DNA from: Jackrogersella multiformis | Taxonomy: Eukaryota; Ascomycota; Sordariomycetes; Xylariales; Hypoxylaceae | Direction: 5' to 3' | DNA: 64,000 bases | Assembly: GCA_902806575.1 (NCBI GenBank) | Contig: CADCXD010000002.1 | Location: 2,418,001 to 2,482,000, forward strand | Shown: positions 1 through 13,034 of the stretch, one piece after another | Numbering within the stretch: the stretch's first letter is position 1 | Layout: the number at the start of each line of letters is the position of its first letter | Notes under the pieces: generated by a model | The model's input: the letters and a program-made list of their open reading frames with translations, nothing else | Told to the model about the DNA's origin: nothing | Databases searched by the model: none | Position numbers and translations under genes: made by a program

Positions 1-963
1 ACTCTGCTGCCGTGACATATCCGGAGGGCTCGGCCGGGGTGGGGGGGTTGCCTGCTGTGGCGAGCCGCCATAGCTGCGCTGGGAGGGTGGCATCGGCCGG
101 GGGGGCGCAACGGAAGAACCGCCGCCGCCATATCCAAGCTGCTTGTTCTGCTGACTGCTGGGAGGAGATGGCGGGTACTGCTGAGGATTCTCGGCCCTCT
201 TGGTGAGATCTGAGTAGAAGTCCAAAACCTCGAAGACAGCCTGGGGGTTGCGCTCGTAATCCTCTTTAGTGATAGCGGAGGAGTTCAGCAATTTCGACCA
301 TTCGGGCGGCAAGCCTACAAATTGGCCCGTTTGCGGGTCGAAACCAACATGGACCGCGTGAGAGAAGTTGGTCGGATTGCTTACTCCACCCATGGTCGGG
401 CAACGACCGTAGAGAAGGTCAATCCAGTCGTAGAGGTCGTCGTCACTCTTGACCCTGATGTGCAAAGTTCGAATGGAGCCATCATCATCTCCGGGGCTGT
501 TAGACGACCCCTGCGCGTGCCTCTTGATCTCGAAGATGGTGCCGGCGGCCTCAACTCGTCCAACGTTGACAACGTCCTTTAGGAACAGAGTATAAGAAAC
601 CTTACCACCCTCAGCTTTGTGAAAGTCAAGAGCTTCCTTACGCAGGATGAGATATTTTTGCTTCCACGGCTGGATGAAGTTTCTGCTCTCCTTGACTTGT
701 GCCCAACCCTCCTTTATAACTGCGACACCCCCCATGCCATCAGTCTGGTTGGATCGCTCACGGGCTAGTGGTAGGGATATGGTAGACCCTGTGTATGTGG
801 AGGTTGCGGTGCGCGTAATAGGCGACGAGACCACGTTCGACATGCTTCCGGGATAATTAGTACTCGGGGTGAGATTGAGGCGTGGTCGATCCGTGGGCGG
901 TCGCGGAGCCGGTCCGGGGTTCATAAACTGGCCGGTGTTGTAGGCGCTACGATGATTTGCCAT
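1..963 (-). CDS. CLA4: Cla4-type p21-activated kinase, N-terminal part (cut by window edge)
   Basis: The first 321 codons run uninterrupted from the ATG at 963-961 to the window edge, so the Ser/Thr kinase domain lies outside. An in-frame TAA sits 9 nt upstream of the ATG, which supports this start. A Ser/Pro-rich leader (residues 1-80) is followed by a PH domain (about 82-187, with the core EGWAQVKESRNF and a C-terminal Trp at 180). Next comes a CRIB motif at 194-209 (VSNPTNFSHAVHVGFD), continuing into LPPEWSKLL, which is typical of Cla4/Chm1. A Pro/Gln/Ser-rich linker follows (from about 260). PH plus CRIB in this order separates Cla4 from Ste20, which lacks the PH domain. In the family, Cdc42-GTP binds CRIB and the PH domain binds phosphoinositides, so the kinase acts at sites of polarised growth, septation and cytokinesis. 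No intron is needed in this part. Confidence 0.93.
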   Translation of the reverse strand, partial: MANHRSAYNTGQFMNPGPAPRPPTDRPRLNLTPSTNYPGSMSNVVSSPITRTATSTYTGSTISLPLARERSNQTDGMGGVAVIKEGWAQVKESRNFIQPWKQKYLILRKEALDFHKAEGGKVSYTLFLKDVVNVGRVEAAGTIFEIKRHAQGSSNSPGDDDGSIRTLHIRVKSDDDLYDWIDLLYGRCPTMGGVSNPTNFSHAVHVGFDPQTGQFVGLPPEWSKLLNSSAITKEDYERNPQAVFEVLDFYSDLTKRAENPQQYPPSPPSSQQNKQLGYGGGGSSVAPPRPMPPSQRSYGGSPQQATPPPRPSPPDMSRQQS

Positions 964-3900
964 GGTTAGTTAATATGTTCTCTAGAGGTCATTCTGTATG
1001 AGTGAGGTATTTGCCAACACAAAAACCAGCATTCATGTCGGGAGACAACTAGCTGCTTGTCGTCGGTCAGAGGCAGATTCGAACCGATACGAGGATCCAA
1101 GTCCAAGTTCCCCGCTCGCGATATTGAAAACGTTGCAGAGGATAAACATTTGAGTCGGTCGATTTATTGCATGCAAATTGACCGAGACAGACGTACCTAT
1201 TCGGCGCCGCCATAGTAGGCAAGATTGAAGGAATTAGTTATCGTACAACTTACTACGGCGCGAAAAAATGGATATCTCTCGTTTCTTTAAGAGTATTAAG
1301 GTGTGATGCGAAGAGCGCCTAACTCAGGAGAGGCTTTGTTCGAACCAAGGCTAAAGCGCCACGTTGTTAGTCCTGGGCTCAATCCTCAAGATAATACCTA
1401 CAAATTTCCATCTAAGATGCGGCTGAGGGGTTCGGCTAACTCACCCCGATAGGGACGACGATGGAGATTCCAAGTGAGGTGAGGATACCGGAAACCAATT
1501 CGAACATAAGACCCCTTCTTCAAAATTTATGATCGGTAGATTATTATAAACATCAATCGCTAGGCGATAGGGATGGGTCGACTTCGATTGCGTCGAAAAG
1601 ATTGTCTTGAAGCTGATTCAGAGTATTGAAGCCGATTCAAAGTCTTGAAATCGATTCAAAGAAGTCGGTTGGGTCGGGAGCGGGAAAGAGAGAGAGACAA
1701 ACGAGCGGCTCGACTTCACATCCGAAACCAAAGCATTAATGCAGTATCGAAATGTCGGGCCTTTATTTTTTTCTTCTTCTTGCTGCTACCCGGTATAAGA
1801 CCAGACAACACCGCTTGGCTTACTCGTCGTGAAAATAGACCTAGAAAGCGTAAAAGCGTAAAAGCGTAGCGAAGGTGATTATTAGACTACCTGGGTAGGT
1901 ATCGTCCCTCTTGGTAATCACTTAATATCCCCCCTATTGTAACAAATTAGGGAGATATGTTTGTATGTAGGTATTGTATGGATGTGGTGCGTGAACAAGC
2001 AACGGTTAATGGTTAATGTAGGAGAAGGAGTGATAAGAGAGGAAAAAAGGTAAGACATTGGACGTCCAGTCAGCGACCCTGGAAGTTTGGAGGTGCCCAG
2101 GTGTTGGAAAGGGGGTAGGTACGCTACCTAGTATAGGTACATAACACATACTACGTACACTGTACCTACATACATATATTTACTATGTACGTAGTAACTA
2201 CCCTAGGTACATAGGTATATATCCATGGATGCTACATGCAGGTGCCCAGGTGGTATTCTTGGAGGGGGGGTTGTTGCTGGGTGTTCCTGGGTGGTGCTGG
2301 TTGCGCTGGGTGGTGCTCTTCTACCAAGGTACATGGAGGAATTGAATGATTGATTGGCGTTGGAAGGGTCGCCCCTAGAAACCCCTGAACTTTTGATGTA
2401 CACTGTACCTAGGTTCATATAATTCGCATATAATCCGGCCTATTATCAAAGACTATTTGACTCTCCTCCTCGGTAAAGCGGGGACCCCTCTCAATAAGTA
2501 TTTATGTAGGTACCATACCTAGGTATTTAGGTACCATATTTAGGTAGGTATCCAGGTACTTAGGTACAAAGGTATCCACGCACCCACTGCCTTTTAGTGG
2601 TTTCAATCATATTGAAGACGGGCACCACATTAGATTGGGAAACGCTAGTTAAAACAAATGACGATCCTCTGAAGTTCTTAGCTTTTATTCCTTTTATTAT
2701 CTTTTACCATCCAAACAAACTGACAAGTTACATAAGTTACAACATCTAATATATTTCCCCTTTTACTTATACTTATAACTTTTAAAGGTAACCTAGGGGA
2801 TACCGTATTAGCTTATAAACAAATCGAATCATATCAGTATAAATATCTACCTGGGTAGGTACTTACTTAGAAGGGGGAGTATTTTCTGACCGCAAGACTA
2901 CCTAGGTATCTATCTACCTACATTTCCAAGTTGGTAGCTCACCTGAAGAAATCCGAGTCGGTGCCCGTATGATTGCTTCAGCATCAACCGCCATAGAGGA
3001 CCTAAAGGCTAAATCTCGACAGGTACCTACATATGTAAGTACCTACCTCGGTATCTTTCGAGACAACTACCTACCTAGGTACCTAGTCACGAACTACGTC
3101 CCGCGGCCCGTCGTGCGTCTCGAGGGCTCTACCCGCCTGTGAGATCCCGACGCATTGGATGTGTACAGTACCTACCTACATACCTACCTAGGTACCTACC
3201 TACACTAGATACCTACCTAGGTAGGTAGGTACCAGGTAGATAACCAGCGCCAACAGGCCGCCAATAGAATAACAGCCAAGATATGTACTCCAGATCCAGG
3301 ATCGAGGGTATCGGTTATTCTACCTGTTCTGCGTAAAATTGCCTTCGCTTCTTCAGAAGCACAAAGCGGCCACCAGTCCGGATATTAAATCCGCATGTAG
3401 TAATTAGCCACGGTACTCTGCTACAGCCTACGTCAAGCTAGATCGGTAACCAAGATGGGAAGTGTGACTTGGGCGCTCTCGATCTCCCTTCTTCCCGCCG
3501 AAGCGTCCTCGGGAGTTCCGAGTGTCACGGGAGGGTGACAGTCGACCCTCTGTGCGCCGGGCAGGACAGGCTCAGGTCCCCCTCGCGTACGGTACGTATG
3601 CAGGAGGAACGCATCTGCAGCGCGCAAGGGTTCTCGCGAAACATCCATCGGGCTGGGAGCGTTGAGATGGATAGAACACTTAGTTCACTGCTTCTTCGAT
3701 AGTGATGACATCCATTTCTCAATCATGCTATATACGTATCTAACATATTGTACGAAACATCCTACAATGTACACCACTTCACAGCCTCCCTGAGATAATC
3801 GTCAAATTTGTCTAAGCTGCTACGAGGTACGTAAAGGCTTTGATTACATAGCAGCAGCAGCATCATCTGCGTCATCAACAACCCCGGGCAAGATGTACGA

Positions 3901-4595
3901 CGTTTCACCTACAGCCTAGCCGCGATCTGCTTCACATCCAACGCCTTCTGCGGAGAAAGCGGCGAACCTCACCTGATTCTCGGCGATCGTAGCCGCGCTC
4001 GGGGAGCGGCTGCGGCGAATCAGCAACCTCGCCTTCTTACATTTACCGGGAATCCGGCCTATAAATGGCATCGACGAGCAGAGACGCCACCAAGGGCCCT
4101 TTCTTGCATTGGTTTCGCCAATGTGCGGATCTGTCGCAGAATGATGGTCCTTGGCATGCCGTCGAACACCCCCCTTGTTTTGCCTCTGCGCCTAATTGGC
4201 CAGGGGTCGCAAGGTCTACCAGTTATGATATGTTGGTATTCCCCGATAGACATCCTGCTTGTCATAATAGATTTCTTTCTTCCGGAATATTAATGTAGGC
4301 TTCCAATTACCTACCTAGGTACGCTGGGACCAAGAGTATTAAGATCGTAAACAATTATGTAATCTCGACTTCCAGGAATCTTTTTTATTCCGTCGCGTTG
4401 GCTGTTGACAGATGCATGTAGCTAAGATCTACACTTGAAACTATATCTGAGGATGAGAACCAGCACATGAATAAGCTTTTCTCAGATCTACAATCTGTCT
4501 ATCTACATTTCACCCCTAGTCAACGACTGAGGCCTCCAGCTTGTTTTGCTCTTCCTATGCCTGGCATTATGAGGTAACGGATGCACTATCTGGGA
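964..4595. other. Intergenic region, no supported gene
   Basis: This 3.6 kb lies between the 5' end of the kinase gene and the 3' end of the glycyl-tRNA synthetase gene. It should hold the kinase promoter (next to 964) and the synthetase 3' UTR (next to 4595). Open frames here are below 80 codons, show no recognisable motif and have no splice partners that extend them. The stretch 2100-3240 is rich in TACC/GGTA/CCTAGG repeat units. I found no tRNA, 5S rRNA or transposase remnant. Confidence 0.6.
3166..3238. repeat. TACC/GGTA tetranucleotide cluster with CCTAGG palindromes
   Basis: Units TACC and GGTA alternate around CCTAGG and GGTACC centres, so most of this tract is self-complementary. It is one of the denser examples of a motif that recurs in most spacers of this window. 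Confidence 0.85.
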
Positions 4596-6885
4596 TCAAC
4601 GAATAGCAACCTCGACCTCCTGTCCTTCAAAGGCCGGCAACTCGGCCTCGATATCTTTCCACTGCTTGGACCCGTCTACCGCAGACTGGATTGCGGCAAT
4701 AATCGTGTCTTCGTCCGCACGGACTTGCTTAGTCGAGTCCCGATCTCGGAGCGTGATAGTGCTGTCTTGAAGAGTCTGGAAGTCGATTGTGATGCCAAGC
4801 GGCGTGCCTAGCTCATCGTTACGGCTGTATCTCTTTCCGATCGTCGCAGAAGAATCATCGATACGGTTGGAAATGCCAGCCTTCCTAAGCTTCTGGGAGA
4901 GCTTATAGCAGATCGGTCTGAATTTCTCATTTGATGACAGAGGGACAATGAGCACCTTAGTTGGGGCTATAGTGGGTGGGAACGACAGAACCTAGATAGA
5001 GTTAACGTCTCCATAATCAGACGGAAGAAGAGGGAAGAAAAGGACTTACACCGCGGGCCTCATCGCCACCCTCGCTACCACGAGTCCAGAAGTTGTGCTC
5101 CATAAGAGCGTAGAGTATTCTACCAATACCGAATGATGGCTCGATGACGTTAGGCGTATACTCTCTGACATGCTCCGTTCTTGTGCGTCGTTCGATGGTG
5201 ATCAGGTCCTTAGGGATCTCAACCTTCCCATCACCGACCCCGGCAACTTCGAAGGTAACACTGCCCTTCTCGCTTAGGTCTTTTGCTAGGGCTTCTCGCT
5301 GGTCCTGCGTAGTCGCTAGAATAGCCGCCTCCACAGTCTTGCCTTCCTTCTTGAAATGAGGACCGAACTTCTTCTTGTTCAAGTCAATCTCCCATTCTTC
5401 GACGACTAGAGGCTCAGCTCTTTGTTCACGAACAAGTAGAGGTGCGCCAGTCTTCTTAGCGTGGACAGTCAGATCATAGGCACTACGGTCTGCGCAGCCG
5501 ACACATTCAACCCAGCCGTAAGAAGTGAAAAGCTCGGCATCCCAGCAGTCGGCGGCGTAGTGAGCCATCTCATTTGCCATATGCTGCCTGAAGCGGATCT
5601 TGGATTGATCAACACCAATCTTCTCAAGGAATAGATGGATACGTGCCAGGAAGTAACCTAACGTCTCGTTGTCAACTGTACCATTGGCCACTGCTTGACC
5701 AATCGACACCTTCTCAACCTTCGTCTGGCCAGCGAGCTGGGTCTCGCGGTTCAGGAGTACCAGCTCGATATCCTTGACCTCCTCGAAACGTGGATGCTTC
5801 TTTCCACCCTGGGGATCTACGAAGTGCTCAATTTCCGCCATCAGGAACTCACGTACTCGAAGCAGACCAGCTCGAGGGGAGATTTCGTTTCGGTAAGATC
5901 GACCAATGGATGCCGACGCAAATGGCATCTGACCCTGGTTGAATTCTAAGAGCTTCGAGAAGTTCAGGAACTGTCCCTGCGCGGTCTCTGGCCTCAGGTA
6001 GCCGCGGAGGTTGCTGCTGGGGCCGATAGCCGTCTGGAACATTAGGTTGAAGGCGACAGGAGGCGATGGTTGTTCACCAGAAGTTGGGTTCCTGAGGTCA
6101 TATTTCCTGATCAACTCTCCAAGCTCGTCGCCGCTGTAGTTGTCGATCTTGGCTAGTACTTCTTCGTACTCCTTCACAACATCATCAGTAAGCCTGACAG
6201 CCTCTTGTGTGCCCTTAGCCTTCCGCTTCTTCTTCTTGGGATCCTCTTCCTTCTCCTCGACTTTCTGGCCGCGAGCTTCCTTGTCCCCTTTCAAGCGATT
6301 CTCTAGTACCTCCTCGACGAAGTGGTCGGCTCGGATGATCTCGCCGTTCTTGGGATCTTTGCACATCCAGTCGGCAAACTTGTCCACGTGGCCACTCGTC
6401 TTCAAAACTTCATGGGGAGTCAGTACGGAGCAGTCGACTTCTAGCATGTCTTCCTCCAGTACGAAGTGTTTTCTCCAGGCATCGACAATGTTGGCCTGGA
6501 GACCGCAGCCGGAGGGGCCGTAATCATAGAGACCAGCAACACCACCGTAAATCTCGAAGGCAGGGGTATAGAACATTCGTCGTCGAAGCATAGCGTCTAG
6601 GGAAGGACGATCAAGGGGTTGCCCCTTGAGGGTAGTAGCTGTTGTGGTCATTTTTGGCTCCTTGTTGTTTTGGTTTATCCTGTGAGGATATGAGGCAGGT
6701 TTTGAGGTAGTGAAGTTTCGCACACGGGAGTTTGCGACTGAAAACTTATAAGAAGAAGAAGAAGAAGTGTTAGTATTTGTGACAACTTGAAGGGCCCTCG
6801 AGCACCTCCGAAGTTGGAATCCAAAGGTAATTGCGGGATCCAAGCTCCGTGTAAATGTTCCAGTCACATAAACTATCCGGTTCAT
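4596..6885 (-). CDS. GRS1: Glycine--tRNA ligase, class II, with alternative mitochondrial and cytosolic starts
   Basis: Exon 1 is 6885-5050 and exon 2 is 4991-4596. The 58-nt intron (5049-4992, GTAAGT..CTAG, phase 0) joins DEARG to VLSFPPTIAP, the conserved join to the anticodon-binding domain. The enzyme charges tRNA-Gly with glycine. Class II signatures are visible: motif 2 (RNEISPRAGLLRVREF) and motif 3 (PSFGIGRILYALMEH). A Lys/Glu-rich insertion (EEKEEDPKKKKRKAK) is typical of eukaryotic enzymes. From the internal ATG at 6651 the protein is 665 aa, matching cytosolic GlyRS size. The ATG at 6885 adds 78 residues rich in Arg/Ser/Thr and poor in acidic residues, ending in VRNFTTSKPAS, which resembles a mitochondrial presequence cleavage site. 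One gene therefore probably supplies both compartments. The frame continues open upstream to a TTG at 6942, which is less likely to be used. The gene is divergent from RPF1. Confidence 0.95.
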
Positions 6886-7350
6886 GAGGTTAAAGACAGT
6901 TTGGTATGCGACACTCCAAATTTTATATGGGAGTGTTCTCAATTTGCGGTCGCTTCTTAATTAGTGATTGGAATTGAGTCACAACGTGGTCGGTACCTAC
7001 CTGGGTAGGTATTTTTTATTGTTAGCCTACCTGTACCTGTACCTTCCGTACCTACCCCTCAGCCCCTCCATCGGCCCCTCCATGAATGTATACCGGTACG
7101 GGGGCACAGAGATGGGAAAGTGAGGCCGATGCTTTTTTTTCAAACATTAAACTGTACCTAGCCCACCAGATAAGAGACCCACTCTCTTGTTGACCCACTA
7201 AAATTTTCAGATGCAAATCGACCATATCGCATCGAAGAGACTTTCCGAACCAAACAACCTTTTTAACTTCATAGGTAAGGGTAGCAGATGTTCACAACGC
7301 GATTAGGTACTTTATAACCCAATTTCGATTGGCTTAACACAAGCAACAAA
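6886..7350. promoter_or_regulatory. Shared divergent promoter region, GRS1 / RPF1
   Basis: The 465 nt between the two start codons must hold both promoters. It contains a TACC/GGTA palindromic tract around 6997-7012, a C-rich repeat (CCCCTCC units, about 7055-7082) and a T-run at 7133-7140. Both genes serve protein synthesis, so shared growth control is plausible, but no factor site was recognised with confidence. Confidence 0.5.
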
Positions 7351-8687
7351 ATGGTCACCCAAAGATCTACCTCACTCTCCAAGAAGACGGGAAACAAACT
7401 TCACCGACAATCGCTATATGTCAAGCAAAAAAGAGATCGCGAGAAGGAAACCCGCGAGGCCCGGTTTAGAAGAAAAAGGGAAGAGGACAGAGATCCCGAG
7501 CTTCGGAGAGCACGAGTTGCGCGAAACATACCCGCCACCATCGACCGGAAACGAGTCTGGGACGATGTTGACGACGACGGACTTGGCGCAAGCGTCGACA
7601 TGGAGCAGCTGCTCAAGAAAAGGCGCTTACGACAGGAAGAGGAAGAGGAACGACTAGCTGCAGAGGCAGAGGCAGAGAATGGCGAAGAGAATGGTGCCGA
7701 TTCCGAAAAAGATGATGACGAGGAAGACAGTATGCTTGGTTCAGACGCCGAAGAGGATGAATCCGATGAGGAAGCTGCTGCGAAGGCTCGCGTAAAGCAA
7801 GTAATTCGAGACGAAAGTGTAGCACCTTCAACTACGTCGACAAACCTTGATCTTACGCCAGAATCATTAATAGCTAAATTTCCGTCGCTCTTTTCTGAAG
7901 ATGGACCTGCGGAACCCCAAGTTCTAGTCACCACCAATCTGAACTCGACGCTACACGACGAGGCGAGATTGATATGCACTCTGTTTCCGCATAGCACATA
8001 TATACCGCGGTCGGCGCATAAATATGGTCACAAGTACAGCGTGAGGGAGATCTGCAAATTCGCGGGGAATAGGGGATTCAGTACCGTCATGATTCTCAGA
8101 GAAGACCAGAAGAAGCCAATTGGTCTAGACATCGTCCATCTGCCTTCGGGGCCGACATTCCATTTCAGCATATCGAATTGGGTTGAAGGAAAGAAGCTGC
8201 CAGGCCATGGTAACCCGACGAACCACTACCCAGAACTTCTACTCAACAACTTCAAAACACCATTAGGTGTTCTCACCGCAAGACTCTTCCAGTCCCTTTG
8301 GCCTAAGACCCCCGAGCTGCAGGGCCGCCAAGTGGTTACTCTACATAATCAACGCGATTATATATTCTTACGTCGGCATCGGTATGTGTTCCGAGACAAG
8401 CGAGCGACAGAGAAAAGTGTGGTTGGCGCAGACGGTAAAGAGTTAAAGGGAGTAGAAAGCATCCGCACTGGTGAGTTACTAGCTACTGATTCGTATGTGT
8501 TTTCGTATGTGGTTTACTGGCTAATACTCGAGTCTTTACAGGTCTACAAGAGCTGGGTCCTAGGGCAACGCTTAAGCTTAGGCGCATTGACAAGGGAATC
8601 GGTCGAGCAGGGAGCGAAGGAGACGATGCCGTACAGTGGGAATGGAAGGCGAAGATGGAAAAGCAACGGACAAGATTTAATCTCTGA
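7351..8687 (+). CDS. RPF1: Ribosome production factor 1 (Brix-domain protein)
   Basis: Exon 1 is 7351-8470, the 71-nt intron is 8471-8541 (GTGAGT..ACAG, phase 1) and exon 2 is 8542-8687, giving 421 aa. Splicing joins IRTG to LQELGPRATLKLRRIDKGIG, the conserved end of Rpf1. Reading through the intron would instead give an unrelated 459-residue frame ending at 8730, so the TGA at 8685-8687 is the real stop. The N-terminus is highly basic (about 1-70), followed by an acidic Glu/Asp stretch (about 75-145). The Brix domain follows (about 185-385; for example YIPRSAHKYGHKYSVREI and LPSGPTFHFSISNW). In yeast, Rpf1 works in the nucleolus in 27S pre-rRNA processing and 60S assembly. The start context CAACAAAATGG is favourable. 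Confidence 0.96.
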
Positions 8688-8820
8688 ATATTGGTATTGT
8701 TGCCATACTCAACCAACTCATGGATTTTAATATACCCTGAGTGTTGATCCGCTTCTCAGTCTACCGGTACTTAAGTACCTAAATATTGAAATATTTAACA
8801 TTTAACGTTAGCTGTGTACC

Positions 8821-8850
8821 ATAACGGCAACTGGTGTTTTTAAAAAACGG
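8821..8850 (+). repeat. Possible left terminal inverted repeat of the AT block
   Basis: This 30-nt segment aligns with the reverse complement of 26618-26647 if small gaps are allowed: both share TAACG, an AA.TGG core, then TTTTTAAAAA and CG. It sits exactly where composition changes. TACC lies immediately outside (8817-8820). Confidence 0.45.
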
Positions 8851-8880
8851 TAGTTTTAAAGTTAAAAATCGTTTTATTAA

Positions 8881-9010
8881 AGTTATATAACGAAATAAAT
8901 AATTAATGCTTAAATAAAATAATAAATAAAAAGTTATTTAAAATTTAATTATTATTTTTAATAAAAATAAATTTTATATTTAATTTTTTATATTAATTTT
9001 TTTTATAATT
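8881..9010 (+). repeat. Outer direct repeat, left copy
   Basis: A run beginning CGAAATAAATAATTAAT at about 8891 and continuing to about 9000 recurs in the same orientation from about 26210. Between the copies the right one carries roughly 100 nt extra. The pair could be decayed LTRs of the oldest element in the block. Confidence 0.55.
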
Positions 9011-11207
9011 ATAAGTTTTTAACGACGTTATTTTTTCGTTATTAAAATTTTATAAAAATATATTTAACGATATATAATAATTTTTAATTTATTATATATC
9101 GTTTATTAAAAATAAACTTTAAAAAAAAGTTAATTATTACGATAATTTTATTTTTCGTTTATTAATTATAATACGTTTAATAAAATTAAAAATTAATCGT
9201 AAACTTTAAAATATAACGTTTTATTAATAAAAAAATTATTTATTTATTAATTTATTTAACGTTATTTTTATTTTATTATAAAGTTTTATTTTTTATCGTT
9301 TATTTTTATTTTTTTTTATAATTAATTATTTAAAAAAAAAATCGTTATTTTTTTAATTACGAAAAAAATTAATATTATTTTAATTATTATATATTTATTA
9401 ACGAAAACGTTAATAAATATATTATAAATAAATTTATTTATGACGTTATTTTTTACGTTAAATATTTAATTAAATGGTATTTTTATTACGAGTTATATTA
9501 TTTTATAAAATTTAAAAGTTTTTTTACGTAATTAATTATACGAATTATTAAGTTTTTTATATTATAAATTTATTATATTAATTCTTTTAATATAATTTAA
9601 CGAATCGATGATTTTTTAAACGATTATAATATTAAATTAAATATTTTTATAAATAAAATAAACTTTCGATTAAAAAATTTAAATAATTAAATCGTAATTA
9701 CGGTTATTATAATAAATAATATTATAATTATATTTAAAAAAATACGTAATAACTTTTAAATATAATTATAATAATTAACGAAAAAATATAATTTATTTTA
9801 ATAAATAACTTAAGTTTACGAAAATTTACTTTTATTATTAATTTATACGCGCGTAATTTATATATATAAATAAATATTTTATATTTAAAGTTTTATATAA
9901 TATAATTTTATATTATATTTTTTTATTAAATTAATATAAATTTTATTTAATCGAAATTTAATAATAAAGTTTTAATTTTATTATATTAAATATAATAATT
10001 ATTTAAAAAATTTAAAGTTAATTTTTTAAAATACGATTATTAAAAAATTACGTTTTTATATTATTAATAATAATAATTTAATTTATTTAATTACGGTTAA
10101 ATTAACTTTTATTCGTTATTTATTTTTTATTAATTTAAACGTTTTTATAATAAGTTTTTTTTAAATTAATATTAACGTTTTTTAATAAATTATAACCGAA
10201 AAAATATTTAATTATAACGTTATTTTCGGCTTAATAACGACGGTTATATCGTTTTATAAAATAAATTTTATTTAATTAAATCGTATAAATAAGTTTTTAC
10301 GGTTCGTTAAATCGAAAGATTATTTTTATTTAATTAAAAATATATTTTATTTTATAATTTATTAAAAAAATAAACACTTCTTTTTATACGTATCGTTATA
10401 CGACGATTATTTACCGATTTTTTACGAAAGTTTTATAAGTTTTTTAAAAATATAATTTTAATTATAATATAAAAAACGATTTATTAACGTTTAAACGTCG
10501 GTCGAGCGATTTTTTTAAACGAAATTAATAATAAATAAAATAATATAAATAATTATTTATTTATTTTAAATATTTATATAATATTTAATAATAACGTAAT
10601 TTTTATTTATTTAAATAATTTTTATTATATATTATTTTATTTTTATATTAACGTAATAACGTTATTACGTTTTTTAAATATTTTTTAAACTTTTATATAT
10701 TATATTTTATAAATTAACTTTTTTATTTAATTAAATATTTTCGGCCGTTTTAATTATTTTAATATTTTATAATATTTTTAACGATTTTTATTATTTATCG
10801 ATAAGTTTTAATAATTTTTTAATCGGTTTTTTATTATTTTCGGTTTAATCGCGTTAAAACTTTAAATTAAATACCGAGAATACGTTATATATTCGATTAT
10901 ATTATAATAATAATTTAATTTTATACGTTAAAATAATTTTCTTTTTTATTTTAAACTTAAAATACGTTATTAATAATTTTATAACTTTTTTTATTTCGAA
11001 GGTTTTTAACGTATATTTTTAATTATAATATCGTTATTAATTATTAACCGTTTTTTTTAATATTTATAAAACGTTCGGCGTATAATTATCGTTCGAATTA
11101 AATTTTTTTTTAAATTTAAATTTATATACGTTTTAACACGTATTTAATTAAACGTAAATAATATTTATAAAAAGCTTAAAATAAAAAATATTTAATAATA
11201 TTATATT

Positions 11208-11470
11208 AAACCGAAATAAAAAAAATAAACGTTATATAACTTTTTTTAATTATAAAACTTAACTTTTTAATTAATTATTTTTAATTTATATAAATCGTTT
11301 TTATATTTTTTATAACTTTTATTTTAAACTTTATTTTATTTAATAATAACTTTTTTTATTAATTATTATTAATTTATATTTTTCGAACCGAAAAAAACGT
11401 AACCGTTTAAGTTTTTAATAAAAAATTTAAGTAATTATTTTTATTTTTATATTTTTTTACTTTAATTTAA
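11208..11470 (+). repeat. Middle direct repeat (about 265 bp), left copy
   Basis: Begins AAACCGAAATA and includes TTTTTCGAACCGAAAAAAACG near 11380-11400. The second copy at 21321-21588 is closely similar, with differences mainly C/T and G/A (for example GTTATATAAC against GTTACGTAAC). Two copies about 10.1 kb apart in the same orientation suggest LTRs, or a segment duplicated by insertion. Confidence 0.75.
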
Positions 11471-13034
11471 TGATAATTATTATAAAACTCGAACTTATAA
11501 CTTTAATTTTTAAAAAACCGTATTTTTATAAATAAAATTTAAATAAAGTTAAATATAACGTTTTAAAAGTATTCGTTTATTATAATAAATCTTACGTTAC
11601 GTTTATTATAATTAATTTTTTTCGAGAAATTACGACTTTATAATAGTTTTTATTATTTTTATTATTTAAAATTATTATAATTAAAATAATTAAAAGCTTT
11701 TTAATTAATTTATTTTTTAACCGTTTTATATTATAATTAAATTATTTCGTTATTTCGTTATTTATTTATTTTATTTTATTATAATTATTATAATTATTTA
11801 ATTATTTAATTTATAATTAACTTATTAAAATTTAATTATTTTATTTTATAATTATTTAAATAAATTATTATTAAAATTTATATTTATTTTAAAACTTTAA
11901 TTATTTTATTTTATAATTATTTAAATAAAATTTATTTATTAAGATTATTATAATTAAATCGATTAAAATAATAAAATTATAATTACGTTTATTAATATAT
12001 ACGATTATGTTATTTATTTATTTATTTTATTTATGTTATTTATTTATTTATGTTATCTATTTATTTATTTTATTTATGTTATTTATTTTATTTATTTTAT
12101 TTATTTTAACGAAAATATCATAATAAATAAAAGAAATAAAAAATAAAGAAAATAATATTATATAACGTTATAATATATATGTTATTTAAAAGTTATTAAA
12201 CATTAATAATAACACGTTTTTAATTATTTTATTTTTTAACGATATTTTTATTTTCGTTAAAATCTTTACGGTTAATTTATTTTTTATTTTTATGTTATTA
12301 TTAATTTATTAATGTTTAAAACTTCTTTTATTTACCGATTAAAGAATTATTAATACGATACGATATAATTATAATAAAGTAAATACGAATCGTTCGAAAT
12401 ATTAAACATTTTTAAATTTTTAAAAATTTTATTTTTATTTATAAAACCACGAATTAACGAACCGATAAATTAAAAAAATACAAAGGTTATAACGCGATTT
12501 TAATGTTTTATAATATAATAAAAATATATTTTTAATAACGGGCAAAAATTTATAATAAATTAATAATTATCGTAAAAAATTATATACGATATTTTTTATT
12601 TTTTTTATTTTTTTAAAAAATATAATAATAACGATATAACGATAAAAACCGCACGGCGATATAAATTATAAATATCGATTAATATATTTATTTATACGGT
12701 AAAAAATTAATACGACGTAAAAAATAATTAAAAAAAATATAAAAACTTAATTTAAAACTTAATTTAAAACTTTAAAAATTATATTTAATTATATATAAAG
12801 CACGACGTTTTTTATATATAAATTATTATAAATTAAATTAAAAGGGTTATTTTTTATATAATATTACGATAAAACCTTTTTTTTTTATAAATTTTTATTA
12901 TTAAATTAATCTTTTATTTAATTAAATTAATTTATATATTAAGGATTAAAAAAAGATTTAACGTTAAAAAAAACTTTAAAATTAAAAAGTTTTATTTTAA
13001 TTTTATTATTTTTTATTATTATTTTTAAAGGAAA

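Noticed and set aside
1077..1110. Second B-box-like GGTTCGAATC on the minus strand
   Set aside because: Only three of five T-stem pairs form and no A-box or acceptor stem is found.
1311..1365. tRNA-like T-arm around TTGTTCGAACCAAGG
   Set aside because: A T-stem can be drawn, but no matching acceptor stem, D-arm or anticodon arm exists at the right distance on either strand.
4065..4298. 77-codon frame starting ATGGCATCGACGAGC
   Set aside because: No homology, no splice partner, isolated between two genes that do not need it.
9430..9560. Chromodomain-like string (YLIKW) on the plus strand of the AT block
   Set aside because: Only five or six residues resemble the chromodomain core and the frame soon stops; its position conflicts with the LTR layout, so it is not called.
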